Of a DNA stretch of 64,000 bases, positions 45,712 through 58,010 are shown piece after piece (the stretch's first letter is position 1; each line of letters starts with the position of its first letter). The stretch is from Melocanna baccifera (lineage: Eukaryota; Streptophyta; Magnoliopsida; Poales; Poaceae): positions 20,686,001-20,750,000 of the forward strand of contig CM070678.1 in the NCBI GenBank assembly GCA_036346265.1, written 5' to 3'. Position numbers and translations under genes: made by a program. Below the pieces are notes generated by a model. The model saw only the letters and a list, made by a program, of their open reading frames with translations. It did no database searches and had not been told where the DNA came from.

Positions 45712-46060
45712 GCCCCTGCTCGTTTCAGCTTTTTTTCAACTTCAGTTTCTAACTTCAGTTTTTTTTTCACTATTCAGTATTTCAGCTTTTTTTCAGCTTC
45801 AGTTTCTAACTTCAGTTTTTTTTTCACTATTCAGTAATTTATCTTTTTCTGAATTTTTTTAGATTTTTTGAGCTTTTTTGCATTTTTCTTTTTTTTCGTG
45901 TTCCTTTGCATTGTCCGTGATGGGCTAATATATTTTTTCTATTTTTATATTTTTTTAAATTTAATTATGCCCAAAAAACTAAATCAGCTACAGTAAAAAA
46001 AAGCCAGCTACAGTGAAATTTCAGTCAAAAGCCAGAAGCCATCGCTAAAACATCACCCCC
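45712..46060 (-). mobile_element. Tourist-like MITE with internal 57-bp duplication
   Basis: Begins GCCCCTGCTCGTTTCAGC and ends CATCACCCCC, flanked by TCA (45709-45711 and 46061-46063). Same family as 1201-1491. The 57-bp unit starting TTCAGCTTTTTTTCA is present twice, at 45724-45780 and 45781-45837, with two or three differences. Confidence 0.7.
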
Positions 46061-46195
46061 TCAGTTGGGTCTGTGTAGCTAACCAGATCAAGTCAAGCCC
46101 ATATGAAATAAACTATTCCCCCTTGATTATTTTATACCGTGCAAGTATCGAAGTCGTTCTATTACTAGTCTACTTCTACACGGCTTAAAGCTATA

Positions 46196-46432
46196 TTCTG
46201 TTTATAGTTTTTGTTTTTTCACTATTCAGTAATTTCATCTTTTTTTTAGTTTTTTAATTTTTTTAGCTTTTTTGGCTTTTCTTTTTCCTTCTATTCTTTT
46301 GCATTGTCCGTGATGAGTTAATATATTTTTTTAATTTAATTATACCAAATAAGCCAACTTAGCTACAGTAAAAAATAAGACAGTTATAGTAAAAAAAATC
46401 ATAAACTAACGCTAAACTAAGCACTACCTAAA
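46196..46432 (-). mobile_element. diverged Tourist-like MITE
   Basis: Same core (TTTTTTCACTATTCAGTAAT, CATTGTCCGTGATGAGTTAA, AGCTACAGTAAAAAATAAG) as its neighbour at 45712. Ends are approximate. Confidence 0.55.
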
Positions 46433-47849
46433 TCTTCCACTGCCCAATTGCCTCCCACAACCGAAGCAAAAGAAATGGTTACTAACCGATTAACTAATCA
46501 AACACCTAATGTCTAATAATGTAGGACCAAAGCTAATAATACACCACGCGCGTGACGAATCGGAAGCCAAATCCGTCCAAGTTGCTAACCGTAGGTTCAT
46601 GCCACTTTCTGGTTTCACCTATATGTCGCCGAATAAGTACAACGATTAGAGTTGATTGCACTGGAAGTTTCGCCGCTGCGAGTGCCGGAATCGCCACCGA
46701 ACGGCTAGTGCTAGCTACGTTTGGCAGCCTAGCTGCGTACTACTACTCCATATGACTAGTCGTTTGTGGTCAAGGCAATCGAAAATGTTGCAATCTGATA
46801 CATATTCTTATATGTGGCAATTTTTGGAACCAATTAGAATTTATGAGATACAATATGAGCATATACAGTACTAAAAATAAAGAAGATAAATCTCGTAGAG
46901 AATCAAAATAATTGAAGCATCCATGATGAGAGAGAAAAGGTGTAGTGAAGCCGATAGCAAATTCTTTAAACACAATATCAAAAACATACAAGAGATTATC
47001 ACGCATTCACAACCATCTAGAATTTTAGTACGCTTAGAGACATGTCATATATAAGAATGTAGTGCTAAAGAATGTCCTAATCCCTAAACCTCTCGTACGC
47101 ACTATGCTTTGAATGAGTAAGCTTGATTGCCTGATTGCATGGTTCCTCTCTATGGTCACTCCTCATGGTTTATATAGAACATCCTAATCCTTTTCTAATT
47201 TAGAGTAGGAATTGTAATCTAAATAGAAATAAGAATCCTAATTCTAATAGGATTCATATAGAACTCTTTATAGTATACATTTTCAAATCCTAAAAAACTA
47301 TATGTGAGTCATCCTAACTAAACAATCTCCACCTTGACTCTAATACGTTGAAGTCATTGGTCTCCTCCAAGTCGGTTCCACCTTTTTTTTTGTTTTTCCT
47401 CCCATCTTTAGGAGTACCCCCACCACAGGGGCTCCAACATATTACCGTAATATGCGTGTTAGTGACTGGGCTAGCCTGCCCGAACCCTCCACTTGAGAGC
47501 TCCTTCGTTGTGTAGTTTGGTTAACCACACATCCTGTTTCTAAAGCCATCCATGCTATAGGTTTGTATAAGCTCTGAGCTCTACTTACTCATTGGTACTA
47601 TGTGGCTGGTCTTACTACGTCTTCTTCTAACAGCTCGAATCTTCGCCTTTGCGTCTACTAGATTTTGCAGTCGTCTTTGCAATTTCATACATAATTGTAG
47701 ATGAAATCGAGTACCCACCGTTGATGATATAGTTTCAATCTCCTAACCAGAATTTTTACAAGACCTCCCACTAGTTGCTCCACCTTTAATCAATATCCTC
47801 TACTGCTCCAAATATTTTTCATGATTACTTGATATTTGTAAGTAACTCA

Positions 47850-48320
47850 TATAACTCCATCTCGAAATGATACCTCACAAATTTTGAGTTTATGCAATCT
47901 CAAAGATATTATACTCTTCTTTAAATCGGCAACATACAGAATTCCTATTAATGTGCGAAATGCTCTATCAAAAATATCCAATGTAACAGTTCCCACCTCG
48001 GTAATTACATACTCCTTGTAATTCGCTAAGTAAATAGTTCCAGATGCCAGATGTAGAGATTCTTTGTCAAACATCTCACTCACCAAACATATACTGAAGC
48101 AATAGATCGAATCTAACTAATGTGCATCCATAAGAAGTGCCTAATTGACTAGTATGTCTGAATTGTCATTTGCTACCGCCATTGAGCATGCACCATTTAT
48201 TTACTTCAAACTTGGACAGTCTTTTATCATGTGACCTTCCTTGTCACAAAGATAATATATACGTGTACCATTCTTCTTGCACTTCTTCTTTTTGTGATTT
48301 TCCACATTGTTGACATAGAT
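47850..48320 (-). pseudogene. copia gag zinc knuckle-protease fragment
   Basis: The minus strand reads IYYLCDKEGHMIKDCPSLK, which is the C-terminal part of a retrotransposon CCHC knuckle with its first Cys replaced. After a stop and a short gap it reads LASGTIYLANYKEYVITEVG (then TVTLDIF..LYVADLKKSIISL), the segment following the copia protease active site. The active-site motif itself, reverse transcriptase and integrase are missing. Confidence 0.65.
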
Positions 48321-48688
48321 GCGGTACAAGCATGCACAGAATCAAGAACGAATAAGATGAATTTCGTATAGAGAACCAAAATAATAGTATTGAAGCAACC
48401 ACGACGAGAGTGAAAAGATTTGGCAAAACCGGTCGTAAATTCTTTAAGCACATAGCCAAAAAAGAGTATGAGAGATTGTCGCTCACTCAAAACCTTCTTC
48501 AGTCTTTTAGGATACTCAGATTCTTGTCCTATACAAACATTTAGTGCTAAAAAATATATATTCTTGCCTCTAATCCTCTCATGTGCCCTCTGCTTTGGAT
48601 GAGCAGACTTGATTGCTTGGTTGTTCACTATGGTCACACTTTTCCAATTTAGAGTAGAAATCCTAATCTAAATAGGAGTAGGAGTTAA

Positions 48689-48899
48689 AGGCCCTATTTT
48701 TTTCAGCTTTTGGCTTCTGCTACAGTACCTAAATTTCAAACGGAGTATTTTTTAAGACAGGGTCTGCAATTTAATTGTAGTACACGTTAAAAATCTAATA
48801 TCTATACCATCAAAAATCGCAAGTGAGTATCTCTCTTTCCGCAATCTCTGTCGTAAACAGCCAAAAAGCCATCAGCTGCAGCCAAAAAGAACAGGCCCA
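48689..48899 (+). mobile_element. Tourist-like MITE, subfamily 2, nested in a copia LTR
   Basis: Starts AGGCCCTATTTTTTTCAGC and ends AAAAAGAACAGGCCCA, inverted. Flanked by TAA (48686-48688 and 48900-48902). It interrupts the LTR 48325-48985; the other LTR is uninterrupted at the matching place. Confidence 0.75.
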
Positions 48900-49674
48900 T
48901 AATCATAGTAGCATTTATCTAGGACTTTTTATAGCATATATTTCCAAATTCTAAAAGGTCAAATATAAGTCACTATAACTTAACAATACAAACAAATATT
49001 GCGATGTGCACGTGAAGAGAAGGAAAAGAAAAGACACAAAAATAGGAACTTTTTTAATAATATATTTTTATTCTGAATTACAGTAATATACCTGCTTTTA
49101 TTTTTGTTGTAATAACCCTCTATCACTTCACGGTTAGGCGAATTGGGCTAGTCCTCCAATCGTTAGGCGACATGCGGAGAAGAGAGGAGAGGATGAAAGG
49201 AGAGGAAACGAAAGGAGAGAAGAGGAGAAGAAAAGAGGAAAGACAAGGAGAGGGAGGGAAAGAGAGGAGGAGAGGTTTGCGCATCGGCGATGGTGAGTCC
49301 CTTATATTTCTTTGTAGATTTATTTTTGAAACATGGTAGGATAGAAACTAAAATCATTAAAAGCATAGTTATGTTAGGTCTTCTTTATAGATTTAGTTTT
49401 GAAACTAAGGTAGGCTAGAAACTAAAATTATTAGATGTATAGTTTTGTCTGATACGTCGCATATTGTTAATAGTTCTAAATAGTGTAGTCGTAGAAGTAA
49501 CGTTAATTTAGTTGTTAATAGTTGTAATTTTGAAACTATGCTAATTTAGCAACGAAAATCATTATATGTATAGTTATGTCAGGTACATCGTATATTGTTA
49601 ATAGTTGTAAATAGTGCAGTTGTAGAATTATCGTCAAGTTAGTTGTTAATAGTTATAATTCCGCTATGGCTATA

Positions 49675-49765
49675 CTAAAACCCTAACCACTTAACCCCAT
49701 ACCCTAATCCTAACCCTTAACTGTAACCCTTGAAACCCTGAAACTGTAAACTCTAATACTCTAAT
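49675..49765. repeat. degenerate telomere-like CCCTAA tract
   Basis: Irregular runs of AAACCCTAA, ACCCTAA and AACCCTT variants over about 90 bp inside the Mutator-like element's leader. Likely simple-sequence drift rather than a former chromosome end. Confidence 0.6.
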
Positions 49766-49912
49766 TCCGAAATGTGGCTATGACTAAATATGTTGAGGAA
49801 TATGTGGTTTATGCAAGAATGCAACTAAATTTTCAAAATTTTTGGACATACGCCATAAATAATTAAACCACTAATTGTATCATAATTGCTAATTTTAAAT
49901 TAAATTACAGGT

Positions 49913-52560
49913 ATGGCTCGTGACCTTGGTGGTTCGGACTGGCCTTTAGGCCTACTGGACTAGCGCGTTGACGCCCAGCACCACGCTAGCCATCGTGTTG
50001 GGGGTGGGGATGAAGCGCCACTGTTGGGGGTGGTCTATACGCGAACACTCCGATGGGCTTGGAGACTAGATCCACGCTGAAGATACATGTTTGTCTACAA
50101 GCTATGGTACTTCTTTTTCAATATTTTCACTATGTACTAACTTCTTCGTGCATTGTAGGCTGAGCGATGCTGGTCTTCTACCTTCAGTGCATATGGTGGA
50201 GGCCACTGATGAGGACAATGCTCTGGTTGATGATGACTGGGAGGTCCAGGCTGCTTCGAAGCGGTCACGATAGTTCCTGTTCGATCGATCACTACTTACA
50301 GCTCTAGCTAACCGGTGGTGGCCCGAGACGCACACCTTCCACCTCCTATTCGGGGAGATGGCACCCACTCTGCAGGATGTCACGCTACTGCTCAGCCTAC
50401 CCATAGCGGGAGAGGTTGCCTCCCTGTCAGACGCGCTTGGCAACTAGCACGATGACCTTCTGGGCCTGTTTGAGGAGGTTCTTCAAATGGAGGCCGCGGC
50501 AGCGTACAACATCTTCCTGGTGCGACAGAAGCATGCCTACCCATGCAGTGGCTTTCACAGTTTTAGTATGTATGCTATCCATTTTTCCTATTTAGCAATG
50601 CAGTATCCTTGCCATATGATGGGCCTACTAACTTTTTGTTTGTGCATAGGTCAAGTGGATGGACCCAGACGCCAATGAGTACTAGGTGTCATGGCACCTC
50701 GAGGCATACTTGCTATGGCTATTCAGCTGGGTACTATTTACTAGCTACCACGGTGACTCCATTGGCGCCCACCTCATGCGGTACATGAGGGCCATCGCCG
50801 ACGAGGAGGAGGTGCACATCAGCTGCGAATCAACCGTACTTGCCGCGATGTACTGCGGCATGTACAATGTTTGCTGCTGGACGTGGCCAACCTCTGTCCT
50901 CATAGGCTGCCCCCTCCTACTGCAACTGTGGTCGTCCGAGTTCTTCTTCTTTGGACGACCGATGCTGCTTGATAGCGGTCCGTACAGCGCGAACATGTAC
51001 CATGGGGGAGCGGTGGACCAGTCGAACGTAGGGTCCCTTTGGTGTTGTAGACGGGTACATACTCTCCTCGATATTTACCATACATGTATTATGAGGTATC
51101 CTTTGTAACCATTGTTCTGGCTCGCATGCACAATTTGCACATTTGCATGTGACCCGTGTGTACGAGAACTTCATCGAGCACCTATACCACGTCACCGTTG
51201 ATGACGTGCATTGGGAGCCATACTCAGCTCAGGAGATGGACGACAGCACTCCATCCGGGTTGTCCTCACTGTGCTAGTGTGATCAGGAGTACTGGCTGAT
51301 ATGGAAGAAGCTCATCTTCGATGTGTTTGTCAAGAACTACGCGGTGCAAGGGTGATGCGCCATTTCAACCTCTGTTAGATTGTTCCAATCCCCATCGGGC
51401 GTCAGGTGCTTGACTCAGTCCACGCGTGAGTTACACATAGTACATGTCCCTATATTTTTTGAGTTCTATTATGATGCATTCTAATTACAGCGGTACATTT
51501 CATAACAAGAGGGGTGGCGGCGGGATGAGCTTGGCGAGGAAGATGGCACAGTGGCCGAAGGAGTGGGCGGATGCCTTTGAGGACTACGTGTAGGAGGTCG
51601 CACCATACAACCCCAGCTTGTACGATGAGGACCTACGCTGGTACGCTCTACAGACATACACCAGGCTGGTGCATGTCGTTGACCCTACCCCGACTTACCT
51701 ACCAGCACCGACCGATGCGTACCCTCTACAATTGGCGTGGAACTTATCTCTCGTGGTAGGTACTCTCGTGTTTCGAAATGTCTAAGTACGGTTACCACAA
51801 TTACAAGTTTGATGCTTTCTTCTACTTCTTGCAAACAAACATCACCATCGGGATTGAAAGGGACATTGGTCGATTGTGGACAAGGTCGCCCACTATTTCA
51901 AGGTGGCATGCAACGAGCTGCTGCAAGTTCTCCATTGGGTCCATGGTGTGTCCAGGCTTGTCATGGCCTAGATGTTGTGCAAGACGCTCCCAGAGATGGC
52001 CATGTTGATGCGTACGCCAAGGCCGCCATGGCCTGCAGCTCAGGTCAGAGGCTCTGTAGGGCCACGTGCACGTGGCTCGCCAGCACATGAACAAATTGGA
52101 GGGTCAGGGTGGGCACATGGATACCCCTGGGAACTGCCACTGGGCTAGGTCGGACGGTTAGGGTGGGCACATGCGTACATAGTGGCACCATCGTAATTCC
52201 TAGACCCCTACCAAGCATTGTCAGAGCAGTATACGTTGTACCCTAGCCTGTTTGGGCAAGGCGAGTACAACAGTTGGGTGCACGCTGTGGCCCACGTGAA
52301 AGGTACGTTTCGTCTCTTCAGCTTTGTTCATGTCGATACATTGCACGAATAAACAATATCTGTCTTATTGGTATCACAGCCTAGTTGGGAGTTCAGCTAT
52401 CCCCGCACGAGGATCCCCCGGTGGACATGAGTAACTTCCTCATGAACGACCTGGTGGAGGTCAAGGGAGCATGTAAGCCCACACCTATCAAGGTTCTTTT
52501 CGGATCGTAGCTGAGCAGTGCCCCAGTACCCACGCAAGACTAGGTGGAGTCGACCCCTGA
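49913..52560 (+). pseudogene. plant mobile domain (PMD, aminotransferase-like) protein pseudogene
   Basis: PMD proteins occur in transposable elements and in domesticated plant genes such as MAIN. A start-like ATG at 49913 reads MARDLGGSDWPLGLLD and then a stop. Recognisable blocks follow: NRWWPETHTFHLLFGEMAPT and LQDVTLLLSLPIAGE (50300-50448), HLEAYLLWLFSWVLFTSYHG (50699-50760), STVLAAMYCGMYNVCCWTWP (50830-50890), IGCPLLLQLWSSEFFFFGRP (50899-50965), VYENFIEHLYHVTVDD (51157-51205) and EYWLIWKKLIFDVFVKNYAV (51287-51348). Stops and frame changes lie between the blocks, along with introns (for example 50560-50650). The gene is dead. Its original partner transposase is not present in this element. 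Confidence 0.75.
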
Positions 52561-53030
52561 GGCCTTAGGAGCATGGGTCAGCAGGGCTGTTGACCGCCTC
52601 ACCCTGTCGGGGCGTCGACACCCCAGCAGGCCAAGCGGGGCCGCTCCGGCAGGCACTGACAAGGGCTGGGACATGGCGATGACGGAGGAGGTGCTATGGG
52701 TGGTGTGGCGGGTGGCGCGTAGGGGCCTTTCTGTACTTGCATTGTTATGTACATATTTTACTTCGTAGTTACTATGTCATGATTTTGTATTAATTCCCTC
52801 ATGCATCGCAATATTACTTAACTTCGTACTTACGAATTATTGTGATCTCAATCGTCCTCACAAAATTCTTCAAAAATTTATCACACTACAACAATATACG
52901 ACGATCACAAAATGTTATCATGAGTCTAACAGATTTCGGACCCTTAAAATCTACGAAAATCACAAACGGACTAACCGACATTGCTTGTTCTATTTTTTTA
53001 AAAAATAACAACTTATATATAAGATTTGCT

Positions 53031-53945
53031 AAATTTATTACCTAGAAAAATTATTATTTACTTCCCCACAATTATTCCCAATGGATTAATAAAATATTAT
53101 TATTATTATTTTAAATCACCCCCCGTTGGACGACTTGGTCTAGTCGCTTAACCTGGTTGAGCAACTAGAGCCTAGTCGCTCTACGGTTGGGCGACTATGG
53201 CCTAGTCGCTCTATGGTTATGCAACTTAGGCTAGTTGCCCAACCATTAGACGACTTGGTCATGTGTTGTCCAACGGTTGGATGACTAGCCCAAATCACCC
53301 AACCGTATAGCGTTACTTATATCTGTAGGCTGCATTTCCCCTTGTGATAGATTGACTAGCTCACTCATGTGAGGTAACTTTAGGAATTTTTTAAATAATC
53401 TATTTTTTATTTCAAATTATAGAAATATACTTCTATTTTTTTATTTTACACTAATAATCCTCTATCGCTCCCCCATTAAGCGACTTGGACTAGTCGTCCA
53501 ACAGTTGCATGCCAAGTGTCTAAATCGTCCACCGATTGACCAACTAGTGCTAGTCACCCAACTATTGAGCGACTAGTCCTAGTTGCTCAAGGGTGAAGCG
53601 ACACCTCGATAAGTAGCACACCAGTTGGATGATTTAAAATAATAATAATAAGTTATTAATTTAATGGAAATAATTATGGAGGAATAAATGGTAATTTGTA
53701 TTAATCCGGTTGGGGAATTTGTGGGAAAAATTACCTATAAAAATTACCATTTTATTCCCATTTGTGATAGATTGACTAGCTCACTCATGTGAGGTAACTT
53801 AGTCTAGTTGCTCAACCTAGCTGGGAGACTAGGGTCCAGTCACTCCATGGTTGTGCGGTTTGGGTCGCCCAATCGTTGGGTGACTTGGCCATGTGTCGCT
53901 CAACGGTTGTGCGACTAGTCTAAGTCTCTCAATCGTGAAGCGACA
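53031..53945. repeat. array of self-complementary GCGACTAG-type units with inverted AT-rich arms
   Basis: Units such as GGTTGGGCGACTATGGCCTA and GCGACTAGTCCTAGTTGCTC recur at 53120-53320, 53470-53600 and 53800-53945, each able to pair with itself or its neighbour. The AT-rich arms 53031-53118 and 53628-53755 are inverted copies of each other. The array starts beside the right end of the Mutator-like element and probably consists of fragments of its terminal repeats. Confidence 0.7.
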
Positions 53946-54122
53946 GATGGTTATTACTGTAAAAAAAATAAAATAGATGTATATTATTTTATTAATCTGA
54001 TGAAAATAATTATGAAGAAATAAATAGCAATTTTTATTAATCCGATTGGGTAATTTGTGGAGAAAAATTACCATTTTCCCCTTGTGATAGGTTGACTAGC
54101 TCATTCATGTGAGAGGTAACTT
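53342..54122. repeat. 40-bp segment present three times
   Basis: TTGTGATAGATTGACTAGCT and its continuation CACTCATGTGAGGTAACTT lie at 53342-53380 and 53762-53800 (identical) and at 54082-54122 (three differences, including a 2-bp insertion). Each follows a TTCCC or TTCCCC-like junction. Confidence 0.9.
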
Positions 54123-56016
54123 TGGGGGTACGGTTCGGCACATGTCACTCTCGGTGGCCGCCCAGCTAGCCGTGGAAGACTGGTTGAATTCAGAGGCGGA
54201 TTGCTGCGCGCGCGCGGCAGGAAGACCACATGTTGCATCCCCGGCCCGACCGGCGTTTGGTGCTGCCGCTGCCACCGCATCGTACGTCGTCACGGCCACG
54301 GGGGTCGAGCGGGCGGTACGTACGCCTCGCCGGGAGGCGGCAAAGCGGATAGGCAGCGCCCAATGGGAGGGGAGGCACGCGTCTGCGGCGCGAACCGCGG
54401 TCCGGCGCAGGCGCCGGACGACGGCCGCGATCGCGACGTCGGAGAGGTACGTGCGGCCACTATAGGCCAAAAGTTGGCGCCGCTGCTGTCTGCCGATCGG
54501 TCTGGGATGTGCAGGAGGTCTCGTCATGGAATTCGTGGCCGGGGAACGCGCAGCCTCACTCAATAATGCATGTCCGGGTCAACCTTATCAAGCTTGCACA
54601 GAAACGAGAGCAGAAGAGGAGTGGTCCGTGACGATGCCTCGCGACTCTTGTGCCCACGAAGTTACCTCGAATGCCTTGTGCTCACTCGGTGCTCGTCGAT
54701 GTTTTAGTCTAGTTTTACGTGTACGTACTGCTATGAGTTATGATCCACGATAAGCTCCTGGTCCTAGGATAGCGTGAACAGATCCAACTAACTAGACCAC
54801 CCAGATTCTTGCCCGGCTTGATCAGAGCCGTCGAGGTTGCGTTGCACGAACAATGGGCAACATGTTTGTGTTGTCCATTACGAGGTACGAATTTGTCGGT
54901 GTGAGGTAAAAAAAAAATTTAAAAAATTTAAAAAAAAATTAAAAAAATAAATTACTAAATAGTGAAAAAAAAACTAAAACTAAAAAAAAGGTTAAAACGA
55001 ACGGGAAACTCAAATAAGCACCCAAATATATAGCCATATAGCTCGATCCGGGGCAAACGTCAGCCGTTAGGTCTAGCTTGGTCTTACGATTAGAGTTAGA
55101 CCAATTTGTCTTTTCCAACACAAGCGACCGTCATTTCGAAGTAGACCGTGCTAATCGGGCCCGACATGGCCTCAGCTGAACAGTCTATCCATACGTCGCT
55201 CGGGCTTTCGCTGCGCCTGTCTCCCTCGCGACGCACATTCAAACGCGGCTAGCTGTTCTTCGCAGGCTGACGGTACTCGCTCCCGTAACGACGATGCATA
55301 TTCCAAGCGCTTGATTAAACGAAAGGGACGGATCAGACTTTTCGTATTCATAAAATTTAAGATTCGAAGGACCTTGGAAGAAGTCAGACCAAGGCAGCCG
55401 GTCGCAGAGACGGTAACGTGAGACTCAGAGGTCGCAGGGTGCTGCAGAGGATTTATATAGAAGGTTTGGACTCGGCCCAAGTTGCCGTTTTTTTTTTCTG
55501 GGGTCTAAGCATTGGATACGTAGATTATTGGCAGCCGGTTGGTCGCCTCCCTGTTTGATGATTTTGTTAGTGTTCCTAACTCGGATGATCAACTGGAAAT
55601 TTTATTGGCACTAAAGTGTCCTGTATCATGTGGCGCTTGTTCGTTTGTGCACCATCAGTTATCAAAGCATCTACCGAATACAGTGACATGCTTCCCACCA
55701 TCATAAATGCGCGCTCTCCCTCTCACTTCGCGCACGGGACATACGGATAGGGATGTGAAAAAGTTGTTAGTAGGGCTGGTTAGTTCGATATAAAATTACT
55801 TTTATTATATTTATTAACTGGTTAAATGTTGAAATAAATTAGTTTTAAATTAATTTAGATTTTGCTCTAATTCAGTTTGGCTTGGCTCGTTAGCTCACTT
55901 CTAAAAATATTTTAAAAACTATATGTAAAATAATATTAAATCAAACTGTGACAATTGCAAAAAAAAAACTCGATAAGATAAGGACTTGGCTCGATATCGA
56001 CACCGGGGATAAATTA
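54123..56016. other. intergenic; GC-rich patch and MITE remnants
   Basis: 54120-54500 is GC-rich with open frames on both strands (54105-54563 minus, 54109-54465 plus) that are Ala/Arg-rich without a domain; a gene fragment is possible but unsupported. 54908-55010 is one end of a Tourist-type MITE (A-rich core, then AAACGAACGGG). No gene in 55016-56013. Confidence 0.35.
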
Positions 56017-56257
56017 GGGTATGTTCTTTTCAGTTTCTCAAAACGGCTTTTGACTTTTGCTATAGTATCTAACTTTAAAATGGAGTATTTTTTTAAAGAT
56101 GGAGTCTACAAGTTAATTATAATACACGTTAAAAACTCAACATCTGTACTATTCAAAATCATAAGTGAGTGTCTCTCTCCGTAATCTCTGTCGTAAACAG
56201 CTAAAATTCAAAAATTTCAGCCAAAAACCATAAGCCACAGGCAAAAAGAACATGCCC
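56017..56257 (+). mobile_element. Tourist-like MITE, subfamily 2
   Basis: Starts GGGTATGTTCTTTTCAG and ends AAAAAGAACATGCCC, inverted. Flanked by TTA (56014-56016 and 56258-56260). It contains ATGGAGTATTTTTTTAAAGA and TCTCTCTCCGTAATCTCTGT. 241 bp. Confidence 0.85.
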
Positions 56258-56749
56258 TTAATCAACAGAGTGCTTATTTGATCACTAAATTCTATTATTA
56301 TATATTTAAAAAATTTGTAAACTTAAAGTTAACAAATTCACTCGTACCATTTTTATATATATAAACCATACAATTTTAGCAATATTTTTAGTCGAAGTTA
56401 ATAGAATTTGTCTATACCCATTCTAGGACGTTACTTTTTTTTGTGACTAAACGAATAAGTAACCATTTATGTACGAAATGTTAAATATCTTAAGCGTTGT
56501 AATGGAAGAGGAGATCGTGGATTTGCATGTTCCGCCAGTTTTGGGCTTTTTGTTATTTGGGAAATTACATATTTGCCAATAGGGTTTCCTAGTTTTGTAC
56601 ATTTGCCACTGAATTCGAGCTAACTCCAGTGGTGCCGCTACAAACTGAGAAATAAGCATATTTGCCACTGGTCAACCGTCAACGGGTTTGTCCAAGGGAA
56701 AATAACCATTATCCCTTTCCAAGAAAAAATCAGGAAAATATCTTTCTCT

Positions 56750-58010
56750 TTTTTAAATAATACATTTTTATTAATATTACGTGAATATATTATCACTAAA
56801 AAATGGCATAAATAACCTTATGTCGTAATTTGAAATGGCGACAGAAACTCTGTCGTTATTTGAATTTGGGATAGAGCTTATATCACCAGCGGACGATAGA
56901 GTGTCATATCGGCATCATGGCATCTATTGCTATTTTAGCTAGTGACAGAGAGACGAATCATCAATTGAAATAGTGACAAAGCCCCTGCAATTTCAATCAT
57001 TATTTCAAATATCGACGGAGCCCTATACTCTCTGTCGTCATTTGAAATGGTGATAGAAGCCAGACCTATACAGGTCCTAGAAAACCAATTGAAATTCATT
57101 TTAATTCGGTTAAAAAAACAAAGAGGGGGAGGAGAGGAGAAGAGAAGAGGAGGGCAAGAGGACATTTTTGTATCCTAGAGGTGAGCTTTCTGTTTCTTTA
57201 TAGATTTTATTTTGAAACTATGGTAGGTTACCAAATAAAATGATTAGACGTGTAGTTGTTGTATTAGGTAATGGGCAGATGTGTAAATAGTGTGGTTGTA
57301 GATATGTAGTTTTTTAAGCAGTTTGTGTAGGATAAATTCTTATAAAACTATTAATTTCTCATGGTCGCTAGTTGTAATGCACCGATTAGTTTTGAAATAT
57401 TAGATCTACTAGTTAGGTCTATTCAAAACATTGAAAGTACAATATGTGTAGGATCCATTATTAATTATGTGCGCTATGTAGATAAAGCATGTATGGTAAT
57501 TTTGATTTTACAAGACATACGATTTCTTGTCTTTATTTAGGGTGTTGCACATTAGGGAAATCCCCTCCTATGCAAGTTTATTTGTGAGTAGCGAATTTGT
57601 TATTAGATATATTGCACATTTAGTTAATTGAATAAGCAGCTGTCGTTAACATAAGATTAGTTGTCGAAATGATCGACATATATGATTGAACGAGTAGCTT
57701 TCAAAATACATTATGGAGAAGGGGTTCCACGAATGGATGCGGATGGAGTCGATTTGTATAACTTTTCATCTATGATAGCCAGTCTATCAAATGTAGAGCA
57801 GTGTCTAGGGGGCACTATTATGATATGGCTGTACCAATTATTCTCACTGGATCATGCGTTGCATGGCGTTGCTACCTGGACATGGCAGTGCACATACTGG
57901 GAGTTTGGGGAACTGAAGGGGTGAAATTCATAGAGCTCATACGTAAAATTGCCGAAGGGGCGTGGATGACCGCTAGTCTTGTTGGCCTAACCCTTTGAGG
58001 AAGCCCCTTC
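56750..58010 (+). mobile_element. second Mutator-like element fragment
   Basis: 56750-56850 (TTTTTTAAATAATACATTTT...AATAACC) aligns with the left flank at 49048-49120. 57115-57260 (GA-rich leader, GGTGAGC, TTTATAGATTTTATTTTGAA) aligns with 49170-49340. Short segments at 56830-57060 repeat a GTCGT.ATTTGAAATGGCGA motif in both orientations. Right end not found. Confidence 0.45.
57682..57998 (+). pseudogene. MULE transposase N-terminal-like fragment
   Basis: An 80-codon frame starting at 57682 reads VAFKIHYGEGVPRMDADGVD, resembling the start of plant MULE transposases (F-x-V/I-H-Y-G-G followed by an acidic loop). The similarity continues weakly (YQLFSLDHALHGVATWTWQC) and stops at 57922-57924; a second frame takes over to 57998. 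The DDE domain is not present. The assignment is by motif only. Confidence 0.4.

Larger units (their letters stand above)
46803..48985 (-). mobile_element. Ty1/copia retrotransposon with internal deletions (minus strand)
   Basis: Direct repeats 46803-47324 and about 48325-48985 are the LTRs. Shared blocks are ATTCTTTAA.CACA, GATTGTC.CTCAC, GATTGC.TG.TTG and AATTTAGAGTAG. On the minus strand CAAGGTGGAGAT precedes TGTT at 47324, a standard copia polypurine/LTR junction. ATACA occurs next to both outer ends (46798-46802 and 48986-48990), a possible target duplication. Only a zinc-knuckle to protease segment survives between them. The right LTR contains a nested MITE. Confidence 0.65.
49105..53335 (+). 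mobile_element. Mutator-like element carrying a plant mobile domain gene
   Basis: Sequence at 49110-49175 (CACGGTTAGGCGAATTGGGC, then TAGTCCTCCAATCGTTAGGC) is repeated in inverted orientation at about 53255-53330, indicating long terminal inverted repeats. A GA-rich leader (49170-49275) and introns precede a broken PMD gene. A related element at 56.75-58 kb has the same leader layout and a MULE-like coding start, which suggests the superfamily. Exact ends and the 9-bp duplication expected of Mutator were not found. Confidence 0.5.

Noticed and set aside
49675..49765. Interstitial telomere / chromosome fusion scar
   Set aside because: CCCTAAA-like units are too irregular and lie within a transposon leader.
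54105..54566. Overlapping open frames on both strands in a GC-rich patch
   Set aside because: Ala/Arg-rich on either strand with no domain or splice context; cannot choose a strand.
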